Assembly (NCBI RefSeq): GCF_013166605.1
Contig: NZ_JABKKF010000001.1
Coordinates: 522,829-586,828, forward strand
From: Xylanibacter muris
GTDB lineage: Bacteria > Bacteroidota > Bacteroidia > Bacteroidales > Bacteroidaceae
Direction of reading: 5' to 3'
DNA length: 64,000 nt
The position numbers and the translations under genes are program-made. The notes beneath the pieces were generated by a model. The model did not search any database. It was not told where the DNA came from and saw only the letters and a program-made list of their open reading frames with translations. Every line of letters begins with the position of its first letter. Positions within the stretch are counted from its first letter, which is position 1. This document shows, one piece after another, positions 26,834 to 35,676 of this stretch.

Positions 26834-26879
26834 GACAAGTGTATGTCTTATGGAAATACTCTGTTTTGAAACAAAACAG

Positions 26880-28988
26880 TTATTTCAACACCTTCTTACC
26901 GCCTGTTATATACAGTCCGTGTCCCATAACGCTTATGTCGTCTCCGAGGTAGCGTCCGTCGATGGAATATACTCGTGTGCCGGCAGTCTGGCTGTTGCCG
27001 TTTGTCAGGCTTTCGATACCGTCTGTAACCGGTTTGGAAACTCTCACTTCGTCAAGGAACTGACGCATGGAGGAAGCGAATTTCAGTCGTCCTTTGCCAC
27101 TGACTGTTATTTTCAACTCGCATTTCTTCCATTCTTGATTAACGATGTCGAACGTACCGAGTATTGTCTCCTCTCCGGTCACGCTGCTTATGAAAGATAC
27201 GGTCATGGTACTTTCCTCGTTTGCCCACGGACCGGCAAGACATGTAAGTTCCGCTCCTTGTTCCGCTTCGAATTCAGGAGAGGTCAAGGAACCCGGTGTG
27301 CTTTTTGTGCCAAAGCGTGCGCATTGTGCGCCGGCATACTGTTTTATTCCGCTCCAGCCGTTGAGGTCGGTTATCAGGGCGTCTCCTCCCTGGCCTTGCC
27401 AAATTCCGTCGTTGCCACCGGTGCTTGAATTCTCGTCGAAGGTCTCCAGCAGCAAGTAGTCGTCGCGCTCTATAGCCGTATTTGAAAACTTGAATGAAAT
27501 GTTTCCGTTGTCATCGAGCGTTATGTCTGACAACGATTTTCCCACACACTTGTGTCCATTGGCATCAGGCGCATACCACAGCGGTTTTGGGAAAGAAATG
27601 CTGTTCAGACTGTTGTTTTCGTTGTAAGGAAACAGGTCTCCGGCCAGATCTTCCTTCGAAGTGCCGTCAGAATTGTCAGCGTGGAATATAGTGCAGCGTT
27701 GCCGCTTTTCATTATTGTTTACGGTATTGTCATTCCATACGGAAGCATCGTAGTCCACATGCAACGCCATGAGTCCCGATGCCGGCTGTGCCGCATCCCA
27801 GCCTGTCTGTTTGCGGTTTTCGAACATTATGAACTCATCGTTGTTGCCGCTGTTATATATTATATAGGCATTGCCGCCCTGGCTCAGGGGCTTGAGGTCT
27901 GTGATTTGAGTGTTTTCTGTGAGTTCGACAGGAGTAATCCATCCGGCCACCCATTTCTCGTAGGCGGTGTAGCCGGAAGGCGTGTAGCCACCGTTGTTGT
28001 AGCTTCCGTAGTCCATGAGGTCCCACACGTCCATTCCGAAGTTCTTTGTGCCGAACTGTGATGTGTCGTACATGTCGGGATAGCCGAGACAATGAGAGAA
28101 TTCATGACAGATTGTTCCGATGCCGTCAACAACTTCCTTAAAGTCGTTCTCGTTGTCTAAGGTCATTTCACAACTGCATGCGTAGGTGTCTATCTTTACA
28201 TTGTCGAGTGTAATGGACCGGCCGTAGTCGCTTTCATCCAAAGTCCACTTATGGGGCCATATCGTGTTTGCCGAGCCTCCTGACGCTTCGCCAAAACCGG
28301 CATAAAGCGCGAAGACCTGGTCAACTTCACCGTCACCGTCCCAGTCGTAATCGGCAAAATTCACACTGCCGTCGATGGCCTTGCATGCCTCGGCCACCAT
28401 CTCGCCAACGTGGGCATCACCGCTGATGCCGACATTTTTTCCGTAATAGGCATACGGGTTTGGCATTGTCACCGGACCGACGACGTCGAAATCGACCTCG
28501 AGTCTTCCAAGACTCTGATCCTTGAAATAATCCTTCACGCTACCGTTGAAACCGTCGGGAGTAGTGAATCCTGGTTCGTTGGCAAGTCTTTTGTAGAAAT
28601 TCAGGTCATGCTCTTCTTTGAAAGCCTTGTCTTCAAACTGCACAAGAATTATCAGGCCTTTCTTCTTTCCCTCATAAACCTTGCCTGTTCCGCCTGCAAG
28701 TTTCATTGTCCTCGCCCGGTTGCCCCTGTCGAATATTTTTCTGCGTGCCTTGGCGTAGGCTGTGAGGGATTCTTTGTCGGTTTTCCTGTAGATGCCGTCT
28801 GTATCGGCCACATAGCAGTCGCCTTGCTCGGTCTGGTAGAAGTGCACCATATCATCTCCCTGAAGGCAGGCGCGTACCTGACTGCCGTCGGCCAGTTTCA
28901 GGTTCTTCCATATTCCACGCTTTGCAGGTACGGCAAAGGTGCCGGCAGCTAAAGCAAATAGGATAAAAACAGATAAGATTCTTTTCAT
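26880..28988 (-). CDS. Secreted M6 family metalloprotease with T9SS-like tail
   Basis: A 702-residue exported zinc protease related to immune inhibitor A. A signal peptide (about 1-19) precedes a propeptide-like region (20-110). The catalytic domain holds the zinc motif HEFSH within TICHEFSHCLGYPDMYD near residue 290, and Asp-rich calcium-type loops (DYDWDGDGEVDQVFALYAG near 215). The last 200 residues form a beta-sandwich (DDYLLLETFDENSSTGG...) ending in a short sorting tail, SIDGRYLGDD...HGLYITGGKKVLK. It probably degrades host or dietary protein at the surface or outside the cell. Flanked by other secreted proteins, but the hairpin at 29009-29049 separates it from the gene upstream. Confidence 0.85.
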   Translation of the reverse strand: MKRILSVFILFALAAGTFAVPAKRGIWKNLKLADGSQVRACLQGDDMVHFYQTEQGDCYVADTDGIYRKTDKESLTAYAKARRKIFDRGNRARTMKLAGGTGKVYEGKKKGLIILVQFEDKAFKEEHDLNFYKRLANEPGFTTPDGFNGSVKDYFKDQSLGRLEVDFDVVGPVTMPNPYAYYGKNVGISGDAHVGEMVAEACKAIDGSVNFADYDWDGDGEVDQVFALYAGFGEASGGSANTIWPHKWTLDESDYGRSITLDNVKIDTYACSCEMTLDNENDFKEVVDGIGTICHEFSHCLGYPDMYDTSQFGTKNFGMDVWDLMDYGSYNNGGYTPSGYTAYEKWVAGWITPVELTENTQITDLKPLSQGGNAYIIYNSGNNDEFIMFENRKQTGWDAAQPASGLMALHVDYDASVWNDNTVNNNEKRQRCTIFHADNSDGTSKEDLAGDLFPYNENNSLNSISFPKPLWYAPDANGHKCVGKSLSDITLDDNGNISFKFSNTAIERDDYLLLETFDENSSTGGNDGIWQGQGGDALITDLNGWSGIKQYAGAQCARFGTKSTPGSLTSPEFEAEQGAELTCLAGPWANEESTMTVSFISSVTGEETILGTFDIVNQEWKKCELKITVSGKGRLKFASSMRQFLDEVRVSKPVTDGIESLTNGNSQTAGTRVYSIDGRYLGDDISVMGHGLYITGGKKVLK

Positions 28989-29008
28989 AATGGTATTATT
29001 GAAAAATA

Positions 29009-29049
29009 CGGCTTTCGGTATGCTGTATGGTAAAGCATGCCGAAAGCCG
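29009..29049 (-). terminator. Intrinsic terminator of the GEVED-protein gene
   Basis: 16-bp stem with one G-T/mismatch position (29009-29024 with 29034-29049), 9-nt loop, then TATTTTTC on the minus strand. Confidence 0.8.
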
Positions 29050-29060
29050 GTTGCGGTGAT

Positions 29061-31790
29061 TTATTTAAGAACAGGTATCTTTATCGATACTGATGTGCCG
29101 TCTGTATGGCTCACAGTGATGATGTATATACCCTTTACAAGTGTCGAGAGATCGACGGTAGCCTCGTTGTTCCCGTTGCTTCCGCTCATGACTGTACGTC
29201 CGTTGAGGTCGCAGACCCTGATGCTTCCGATGGTCTTCTCTGTTTTCACGGTCAGTGTGTTTCCGTTGAGCATGATTCCTGATTTTCCGTCCTTGCTTAA
29301 CGAGACGGATGATGTCTTGCCCATGATCATGTATACAGGTATCTTGGTGTAGCGGTTTAGCGGGTCGTTGCCGGTTATCTCGATATAAGCCTCGTAGATT
29401 CCGTCGTTGAGATTCTGCGGTGCGAAGCCTACCGTAACGTTTCCAGTGTTGCCCGGAGCCACTTCCACTGTTTCTTTGTCTATGTTGAGCCAGTTGATGG
29501 CCGGTGTGCGGTTGCCTGTCACATTGGCACGTATACAGTAGTTATAGTTCAATCCAAGATCGGCCATTGACCACCATGTAGAGCCACCGATGTTTACAAG
29601 GTCACCGAAGCCGGTGTTTGCCGGTCCCTCATCGGTGCCGATGTAGTAGCCATTGGCGTTTATCTGGTTCATCTTTACTCCTATCCAAAGGTCGGTGCGT
29701 CCGATTTCCACAGGTTTGTCGAGAACGACATGGTTCCATGAATCTTCTTTAGCAGTGAAAGCCTGTTCGGTAATGAGTTCTCCGCATTTTGTCTGTTTGT
29801 CTTGTCCGTATATCACGATGCTTGTGCTTTTTGGTAGGTCACCGATAAATACGTCTACGCTGCTGATTGTCATTCCTTCAAGATTAGAGAGCATGGATCC
29901 AGGATACATATTGGCAAATGTTGCACTGTTGGCGTTTCCTATACCTATGCAGTCGTATATGTCTGTGTCATATTTCAGTACATATTGTGTGGCGGCGTCT
30001 CTTGTCGGTGCCATACGTCTGTCTGCTGTTTTCTTCGCTGTCTTGAATATGCCTTTGAAGCCGTTCTTGGGAGCGTTTCCTGAGATCTTGCTTGAAGGGT
30101 AGTCCGGCAACATGTAGTCGAATGATATGTTGGCTTTGAGTGTGCCGTTTCCGTTGTTGCTCAGTTTCAGTCCTGTTTCCGCACCGTTGTCTGTTATCTG
30201 TTGCTCTATGAAAGTCTTGTCTATGGCTGCTATCGGATCCTCGGGAGTCGCTTTCACGATAATGGTATAGTCTTCAACCTCTCCGTTATAGAATGATTCT
30301 GCAGGACTTGGAGTATAATAATAAGGTACGGCTACGATACGCATGAGGTGCTCTCCGATCACGGCAAAGTCGGGAACGCTTATTTCTGCCACAGCTGTCG
30401 CACCGTTTTCATCAGCATTGAAAGAGCTAAAGGTTACGGCTTCGTTTTTGCTGAATACATGGTCACCGTTCCAGTCAATGAATACACCGAGTGCCGGTTG
30501 ATAGTCTGTAGACTTGATGGTGATGTTGAGCGTCTGTTTTTCTCCTAAGGTGATGGTTGTTTTCTTGTCTTTATAGTCGCTGTATGTTGAGCCTTCGCTT
30601 GTGTTGTTGATGTCACCGAGTTTCACTTCCGTGATTTTTATCACATTAGGTACACGCACAAAGCATTCCGGGTATTCGCCCACAACAGGAGGCTCAACGG
30701 TCATGTCGGCCGTCTCGTATGATTTCTTCTCATCACCGGGAGTCACGTTTCTTACGGTGATTTTGTGTTTCCGGCTACAGTCCACACGGGTGTTGAATGT
30801 GTATTTGTAGTAGTCGAACGGTTCGATTGAGGTATTAACGTCCTCGGTGGCTACAAGCTCTCCGTCGACATAAAGTTCAAGTCTTGCGTCATCGATGGTG
30901 TTTTCACCTATGTTTGTAATTTCCACCTGAACCTTTTCATATTTTCCGGATGCGGTTGGCGAAGGTGTCATGAAGCGTTCTATTTGCAATGCCTTCTTCG
31001 CGTTGTGTGTTCCATTGCCGTAAAGACAGAAGGCGCAGCCCATTTGACCGCTGTATTCCTCATTTATGATGTCTTTCTGGAAAGCGGACTGACCGCCAAC
31101 GGTAAACACGGCAAACCAACATGACGGTTTGTCACCCATATCCTTCGCGTTGATTTGTATGAAACCGTGCTCCAGGTTTATTTCCTGTCCGAGTGGGGCC
31201 TTGAATTCGTAGATGTTTGTATAACCGGAACTTTCGTCTCCAATCTGGACTCTTGTCTTTTCACCGATAATCTCGATGTCTTTCTGCATTACGCATTTGC
31301 CGGGAAGCCCGTCGTCGCCTTCCTCGTATATCCCTATGGTGAATGTCACAGGTTTCTGCATTTCAAGGTTTTCGTCCATATTGCCGCGTTCGTTGCAATA
31401 TATCTAGCTGTATTTTTCTTGGTTCCAATAGTTGAACAGGCCGAGGAAACGTACTTCGTTGAATGTATAGAAGCAGTCGTCGAAGTGCTGGTAGTATTCC
31501 ATCCCGAATCCCGGACGGCCGGCATCTGCGCATGCCGAGCCGGTCCATGGTGTGTTTTCGGTAAGTTCATTTCCGAACACGGAACCTTCCTTGCATGACA
31601 GGATGTCGTAGGCTGTTTCTTTGGCCATCAGGCTCATTTTGCCGTTTCCCGTGGTGAACATGTGGTTTTTGCTATTTACTATAAAGCCATATTCATTAGC
31701 AGTTTCTGATGTCGGGGATGTGAAACTGCCCTGTGCGAATGTCGCAGTGGCCATGGCTGCAGCCAATGATAAAACGCATAGTTTTTTCAT
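29061..31790 (-). pseudogene. Secreted GEVED-domain protein interrupted by an in-frame amber codon
   Basis: One reading frame of 910 codons, broken only by a TAG at codon 129 (31404-31406). The first part starts MKKLCVLSLAAAMATATFAQ (signal peptide) and runs into a conserved-looking VRFLGLFNYWNQEKYS. Beyond the stop the same frame goes on with IYCNERGNMDENLEMQKPVT, then Ig-like repeats, a GEVED domain (LRIVAVPYYYTPSPAESFYNGEVEDYTI without break, about codons 480-520), and a T9SS tail (IRVCDLNGRTVMSGS, LVKGIYIITVSH). A Trp codon TGG would need one base change to give TAG. No frameshift or decay is visible elsewhere. It may be a fresh nonsense mutation, an assembly error, or a read-through site. 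A -7 box TAACTTTG lies at 31924-31931 (minus). Confidence 0.8.
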
Positions 31791-32096
31791 AATTGTTTTG
31801 TCTTCCGCGGGAGTGTTTGTTTTTTTGATGTTTTTTCTGTAAAGATAAGATATCCGAATTACGGATTCCGCGGTTTTAATCCGTGGAAACGGCACATCTT
31901 TTTACCTTCTATATTTCGGGGTGCAAAGTTATTATATTTTTCTGTGTGTATGAAAGATAACCGTAAGATTTTCTGAAAAGATGTCAAAATGGAAATTTGC
32001 TGACACGATTCTTTGCTTTAAATCTATAGCGATGTTTTTCCGTATTTCACTTTTTTATCATAACTTTGCATGCGTAATAATTAATTTATAAGAAAT
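31791..32096. promoter_or_regulatory. Divergent promoter region
   Basis: 306 bp without a gene between the GEVED-protein gene and the XRE/cupin gene. Minus-strand -7 boxes TAACTTTG (31924-31931) and TATCTTTA (31840-31847) serve the left gene; plus-strand TAACTTTG (32061-32068) serves the regulator. None has a clear -33 TTG at 19-21 bp. Nothing else recognised. Confidence 0.55.
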
Positions 32097-32651
32097 ATGG
32101 ATGAACAGATAAGGCAGATTGGCGAGAGGCTGCGGGGGCTGAGGGAAGTTCTTGACATTCCCGCAGAGGAGGTTGCGGAGCTGTGCGGCATCACTCTTGA
32201 CCATTATATGAAGATAGAGACAGGCGAGGCCGATCCGTCGGTGTACAGACTGTCGAAAATATCCAAGCGGTATGGAATAGCGCTTGATGTCCTTATGTTT
32301 GGCGAGGAACCGCGTATGAGCAGTTATTTCCTTACAAGAAACGGTCAGGGTATGAGTGTTGAACGTCGCAAGGAATATAAATATCAGAGTCTTGCCGGAG
32401 GTTTTCGCGGGCGTAAGTTCGATCCGTTCATGACGCGTGTAGACCCGTTGCCCGAGGGAGAGACCTTTCATAAGAACTCGCACGAGGGTCAGGAATTTGA
32501 CTATGTGATAGAAGGACGGCTCGAGATAACCATCGGCAACAAGGTAATGGTCCTTAACGAGGGCGACAGTATCTTTTTCGATGCCTCACAGCCACATTGC
32601 ATGAGGGCGCTCGACGGACAGCCGGTAAGGTTTCTCGTGGTTGTGGAATAG
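32097..32651 (+). CDS. XRE-family regulator with cupin domain
   Basis: A 184-residue one-component regulator: an N-terminal helix-turn-helix (residues 5-60, LREVLDIPAEEVAELCGITLDHYMKIE split as usual around the turn) and a C-terminal double-stranded beta-helix cupin (about 105-184) with HEGQEFDYVIEGRLEI and GDSIFFDASQPHCMRA, the two cupin motifs holding a His/Glu metal site. Such proteins sense a small ligand and often control adjacent catabolic or acyl-CoA genes. The acyl-CoA synthetase gene begins 46 bp later, so it is the likely target and operon partner. Confidence 0.9.
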   Translation: MDEQIRQIGERLRGLREVLDIPAEEVAELCGITLDHYMKIETGEADPSVYRLSKISKRYGIALDVLMFGEEPRMSSYFLTRNGQGMSVERRKEYKYQSLAGGFRGRKFDPFMTRVDPLPEGETFHKNSHEGQEFDYVIEGRLEITIGNKVMVLNEGDSIFFDASQPHCMRALDGQPVRFLVVVE

Positions 32652-32697
32652 ATGAACGGTTTTCGCTGCTTTGGTGAAACATATAAAAACAAAAACT

Positions 32698-34353
32698 ATG
32701 ATAGAAAGATTTTTAGTGCAGACAGATTTTAAGTCACAGGACGACTTTATACATAATCTGCAATTCAGGATACCGGAAACTTTCAACTTTGCTTATGATG
32801 TGATGGACGTATGGGCCGAAGAACGGCCCGACAAGCCTGCGTTGTTGTGGACTGACGACGATGGCAGATGTATGCGCTTCACATTCAGAGACCTTAAGGA
32901 ACAGACCGACCGTACGGCTGCATATTTTATGCAGCTTGGAATAGGGCACGGAGATATGGTGATGCTGATTCTGAAACGCCGTTATGAGTTCTGGCTCTCG
33001 GTGCTTGCCCTTCATAAGATAGGTGCTGTGGCCATTCCTGCTACCCACATGCTTACTGCACATGATATCGTATACCGCAACAACCGTGCTGGGGTGAAGG
33101 CGATAGTATGTGTGGGAGAGGAGTATGTGGTGAGCCAGGTGAAGGCTGCCATGGCAGACAGTCCCACCGTGGAGACACTGATAAGCGTCGGTCCCTCGCA
33201 TGCGGTCGGTTTTCATGACTGGCACAATGAATGGAATGATGTCAGGGATTTCGTGAGACCGGAGCATGTCAACGATAATGATGATACAATGCTTATGTAT
33301 TTCACCAGCGGGACAAGCGGTGAGCCGAAGATGGTGGCGCACGACTATCTGTATGCGCTCGGCCATCTCACCACCGGTGTGTTCTGGCATAACCTGTCGG
33401 AAGACAGCATTCATCTGACCGTTGCCGACACCGGATGGGGTAAGGCCGTGTGGGGAAAGCTATACGGACAATGGTTTGCAGGTGCGGCTGTTTTTGTTTT
33501 CGATCATGAGAAGTTCACGGCCGACAAGCTGTTGCGCCAGATTGAGAAATACCGTATAACATCGTTCTGCGCACCACCGACGGTATATCGTTTCATGATA
33601 CATGAGGATTTCTCCAAGTACGATTTGTCGTCTCTTCGCTACTGTTGCACCGCCGGTGAGGCACTTAATCCTGCTGTGTATGACAAATTCTTCAGCCTTA
33701 CAGGCATACGCCTTATGGAAGGGTTCGGACAGACGGAGACCACAATGACACTCGGCACAATGCCGTGGACAGAGCCTAAGCCGGGCTCCATGGGCCTGCC
33801 GAACCCGCAGTATGACATAGACTTGATAAAGCCTGATGGCACACAGTGTGAGGACGGAGAGAAAGGCGAGATAGTGATACGTACTGCAAATGGAAAGCCT
33901 GTCGGACTTTTCAAGGAATACTTCCGCGATGAAGAGCTTACAGAGAAAGTATGGCATGACGGGATATACCACACCGGTGACGTGGCATGGCGTGATGAGG
34001 ACGGATATTATTGGTTTGTTGGACGCATCGACGATGTGATAAAGAGCAGCGGCTACCGCATAGGACCGTTTGAGGTGGAAAGCGCTCTTATGACACATCC
34101 CGCGGTAGTGGAATGTGCCATTACGGGAGTGCCGGATGATATACGCGGCATGGTGGTTAAAGCTACGGTCGTGCTTAAGGACACGTGGAAACAGAAGGCT
34201 GGAGACGAACTGGTGAAAGAGCTTCAGAACCATGTCAAGCATGAGACCGCACCCTATAAGTATCCGCGTATAATAGAGTTTGTAGACGAGTTGCCCAAGA
34301 CCATAAGCGGGAAGATAAGACGCGTTGAAATAAGGGCAAGGGATAATAAATAA
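32698..34353 (+). CDS. AMP-forming acyl-CoA synthetase (medium-chain/ACSM-like)
   Basis: A 551-residue adenylate-forming ligase that activates a carboxylic acid to acyl-AMP then acyl-CoA. Motifs: YFTSGTSGEPKMVAHD (P-loop A3) near residue 200, GFGQTETT (A5) near 342, YHTGDVAWRDEDGYYWFVGR (A7) near 423, and the catalytic lysine in PKTISGKIRR near 540. The start MIERFLVQTDFKSQDD is chosen over a GTG nine codons upstream. The close spacing to the cupin regulator and to proB (9 bp) suggests a three-gene transcript. The acid used is unknown. Confidence 0.9.
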   Translation: MIERFLVQTDFKSQDDFIHNLQFRIPETFNFAYDVMDVWAEERPDKPALLWTDDDGRCMRFTFRDLKEQTDRTAAYFMQLGIGHGDMVMLILKRRYEFWLSVLALHKIGAVAIPATHMLTAHDIVYRNNRAGVKAIVCVGEEYVVSQVKAAMADSPTVETLISVGPSHAVGFHDWHNEWNDVRDFVRPEHVNDNDDTMLMYFTSGTSGEPKMVAHDYLYALGHLTTGVFWHNLSEDSIHLTVADTGWGKAVWGKLYGQWFAGAAVFVFDHEKFTADKLLRQIEKYRITSFCAPPTVYRFMIHEDFSKYDLSSLRYCCTAGEALNPAVYDKFFSLTGIRLMEGFGQTETTMTLGTMPWTEPKPGSMGLPNPQYDIDLIKPDGTQCEDGEKGEIVIRTANGKPVGLFKEYFRDEELTEKVWHDGIYHTGDVAWRDEDGYYWFVGRIDDVIKSSGYRIGPFEVESALMTHPAVVECAITGVPDDIRGMVVKATVVLKDTWKQKAGDELVKELQNHVKHETAPYKYPRIIEFVDELPKTISGKIRRVEIRARDNK

Positions 34354-34362
34354 CGGGATATT

Positions 34363-35430
34363 ATGAGGATAGTTGTAAAGGTGGGCAGCAATGTGCTTAC
34401 ACGTGACGACGGAAAGCTTGATGTGACACGCATGTCTGCCATTGTAGACCAGACGGCATGGTTGCGTTTACAGGGACATGAGATTATCCTCGTGTCGAGC
34501 GGAGCTGTGGCATGCGGCCGTGGAGAGCTCAAGGTTTCCCACAGGCTCGACAGCGTGGAGCAGCGTCAGCTGTTTTCCGCACTCGGACAGGCAAAGCTGA
34601 TAAATCTTTATTATGACCTTTTCCGTGAATACGGCCTGCATGTAGGTCAGGTGCTTACCATGAAGGAAAGTTTTTCCACGCGCCGTGAGTATCTCAACCA
34701 GCGTGCATGCATGGGTGTGATGCTTTCCAACGGTGTTATTCCTATTGTCAATGAGAATGATACGGTAAGTGTTACAGAACTGATGTTTACCGACAATGAC
34801 GAATTGTCCGGGCTTATCGCATCGATGATGGATGCCGACATGCTGATTATATTGAGTAATGTTGACGGTATCTACACCGGTTCTCCGACGGATCCTGAAT
34901 CGGAAGTGATACGACGGGTAGAGCCGGGACATGATTTGAGCGGGTATATACGGCATGAAAGGAGCGGATTCGGGCGTGGGGGAATGACGACAAAGTGCGG
35001 CATTGCACGCAAGGTGGCCGATGAAGGTATAAAAGTTATTATAGCCAATGGCAGGCGTGACAATATTCTCGTTAGTCTGGCCACTTCTCCGGACACAACG
35101 CTGCATACCGAATTTATGCCGAATACAGGAGCCGTATCAAATGTAAAGAAGTGGATAGCCCACAGTGTTAGCTTTGCCAAGGGTATGGTCCGTGTCAATG
35201 CCGCTGCCGCTGCCGCGCTGCGCGGCAACCGTGCCGTGAGTCTGTTGATGGTAGGCGTCACTGCTGTTGAGGGCGATTTTGAGGAAGGCGATATCGTTTC
35301 CGTTACAGATGACAGGGGAGATACGATAGGTGTGGGGCGAAGCTCATATTCGTCGGATGAGGCTGTAAGGCTCATCGGGGCACATGATGTAAAGCCTATA
35401 GTACATTATGATTATCTTTATATAGAGTGA
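34363..35430 (+). CDS. proB: Glutamate 5-kinase
   Basis: First step of proline synthesis: glutamate plus ATP to glutamyl-5-phosphate. The 355-residue protein has the amino-acid kinase domain (1-255) beginning MRIVVKVGSNVLTRDDGKLD, with VSSGAVACGR near 47, PIVNENDTVSV near 127, and FGRGGMTTKCGIARKVADEG near 208, followed by a PUA domain (about 270-355, GIGRSS-like GVGRSSYSSDE). Standard length. proA, normally next to it, lies 10 kb away beyond the GH31 gene and the envelope cluster. A terminator follows at 35618. Confidence 0.96.
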   Translation: MRIVVKVGSNVLTRDDGKLDVTRMSAIVDQTAWLRLQGHEIILVSSGAVACGRGELKVSHRLDSVEQRQLFSALGQAKLINLYYDLFREYGLHVGQVLTMKESFSTRREYLNQRACMGVMLSNGVIPIVNENDTVSVTELMFTDNDELSGLIASMMDADMLIILSNVDGIYTGSPTDPESEVIRRVEPGHDLSGYIRHERSGFGRGGMTTKCGIARKVADEGIKVIIANGRRDNILVSLATSPDTTLHTEFMPNTGAVSNVKKWIAHSVSFAKGMVRVNAAAAAALRGNRAVSLLMVGVTAVEGDFEEGDIVSVTDDRGDTIGVGRSSYSSDEAVRLIGAHDVKPIVHYDYLYIE

Positions 35431-35617
35431 TGTGAAAATGTCATGTCTGTATTTTTGTCTGCTGTTGTATGTTTATGTATGCAGGCGTTGCCAAATGCCT
35501 TTTCCGGCAGGGCTATGGCAAATATTTGAAGAATATTCGACGATACACAATAGCCAATGTCGGGCAAAGCCAGGTTTGCGGTGGTGAAGCTAATTGTGTG
35601 AGGCAAATATGACTTTT

Positions 35618-35654
35618 GAAGATGTGCCGTTCTATTACCGCACATCTTCTTTTT
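35618..35654 (+). terminator. Intrinsic terminator after proB
   Basis: 10-bp perfect stem GAAGATGTGC (35618-35627) with 35640-35649, 12-nt loop, then TTTTTAT. The 190 bp between the proB stop and this stem holds no recognised feature. Confidence 0.8.
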
Positions 35655-35676
35655 ATAGTAATGTATTGCTTGTTTG

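Larger units (their letters stand above)
26367..26879. other. 513-bp intergenic region with repeats
   Basis: Between the beta-helix gene and the M6 protease gene, both minus strand. It contains two direct copies of an 18-bp sequence with promoter -7 boxes (26476-26563), three 19-bp palindromes at 22-bp period (26651-26713), and a long inverted repeat, likely the protease terminator (26765-26833). No credible ORF was found. Confidence 0.75.

Noticed and set aside
29061..31403. Downstream half of the GEVED protein as a separate gene starting at 31379
   Set aside because: It is in the same frame as the upstream half, has no signal peptide, and begins in the middle of a beta-domain, so one split gene is the better reading.
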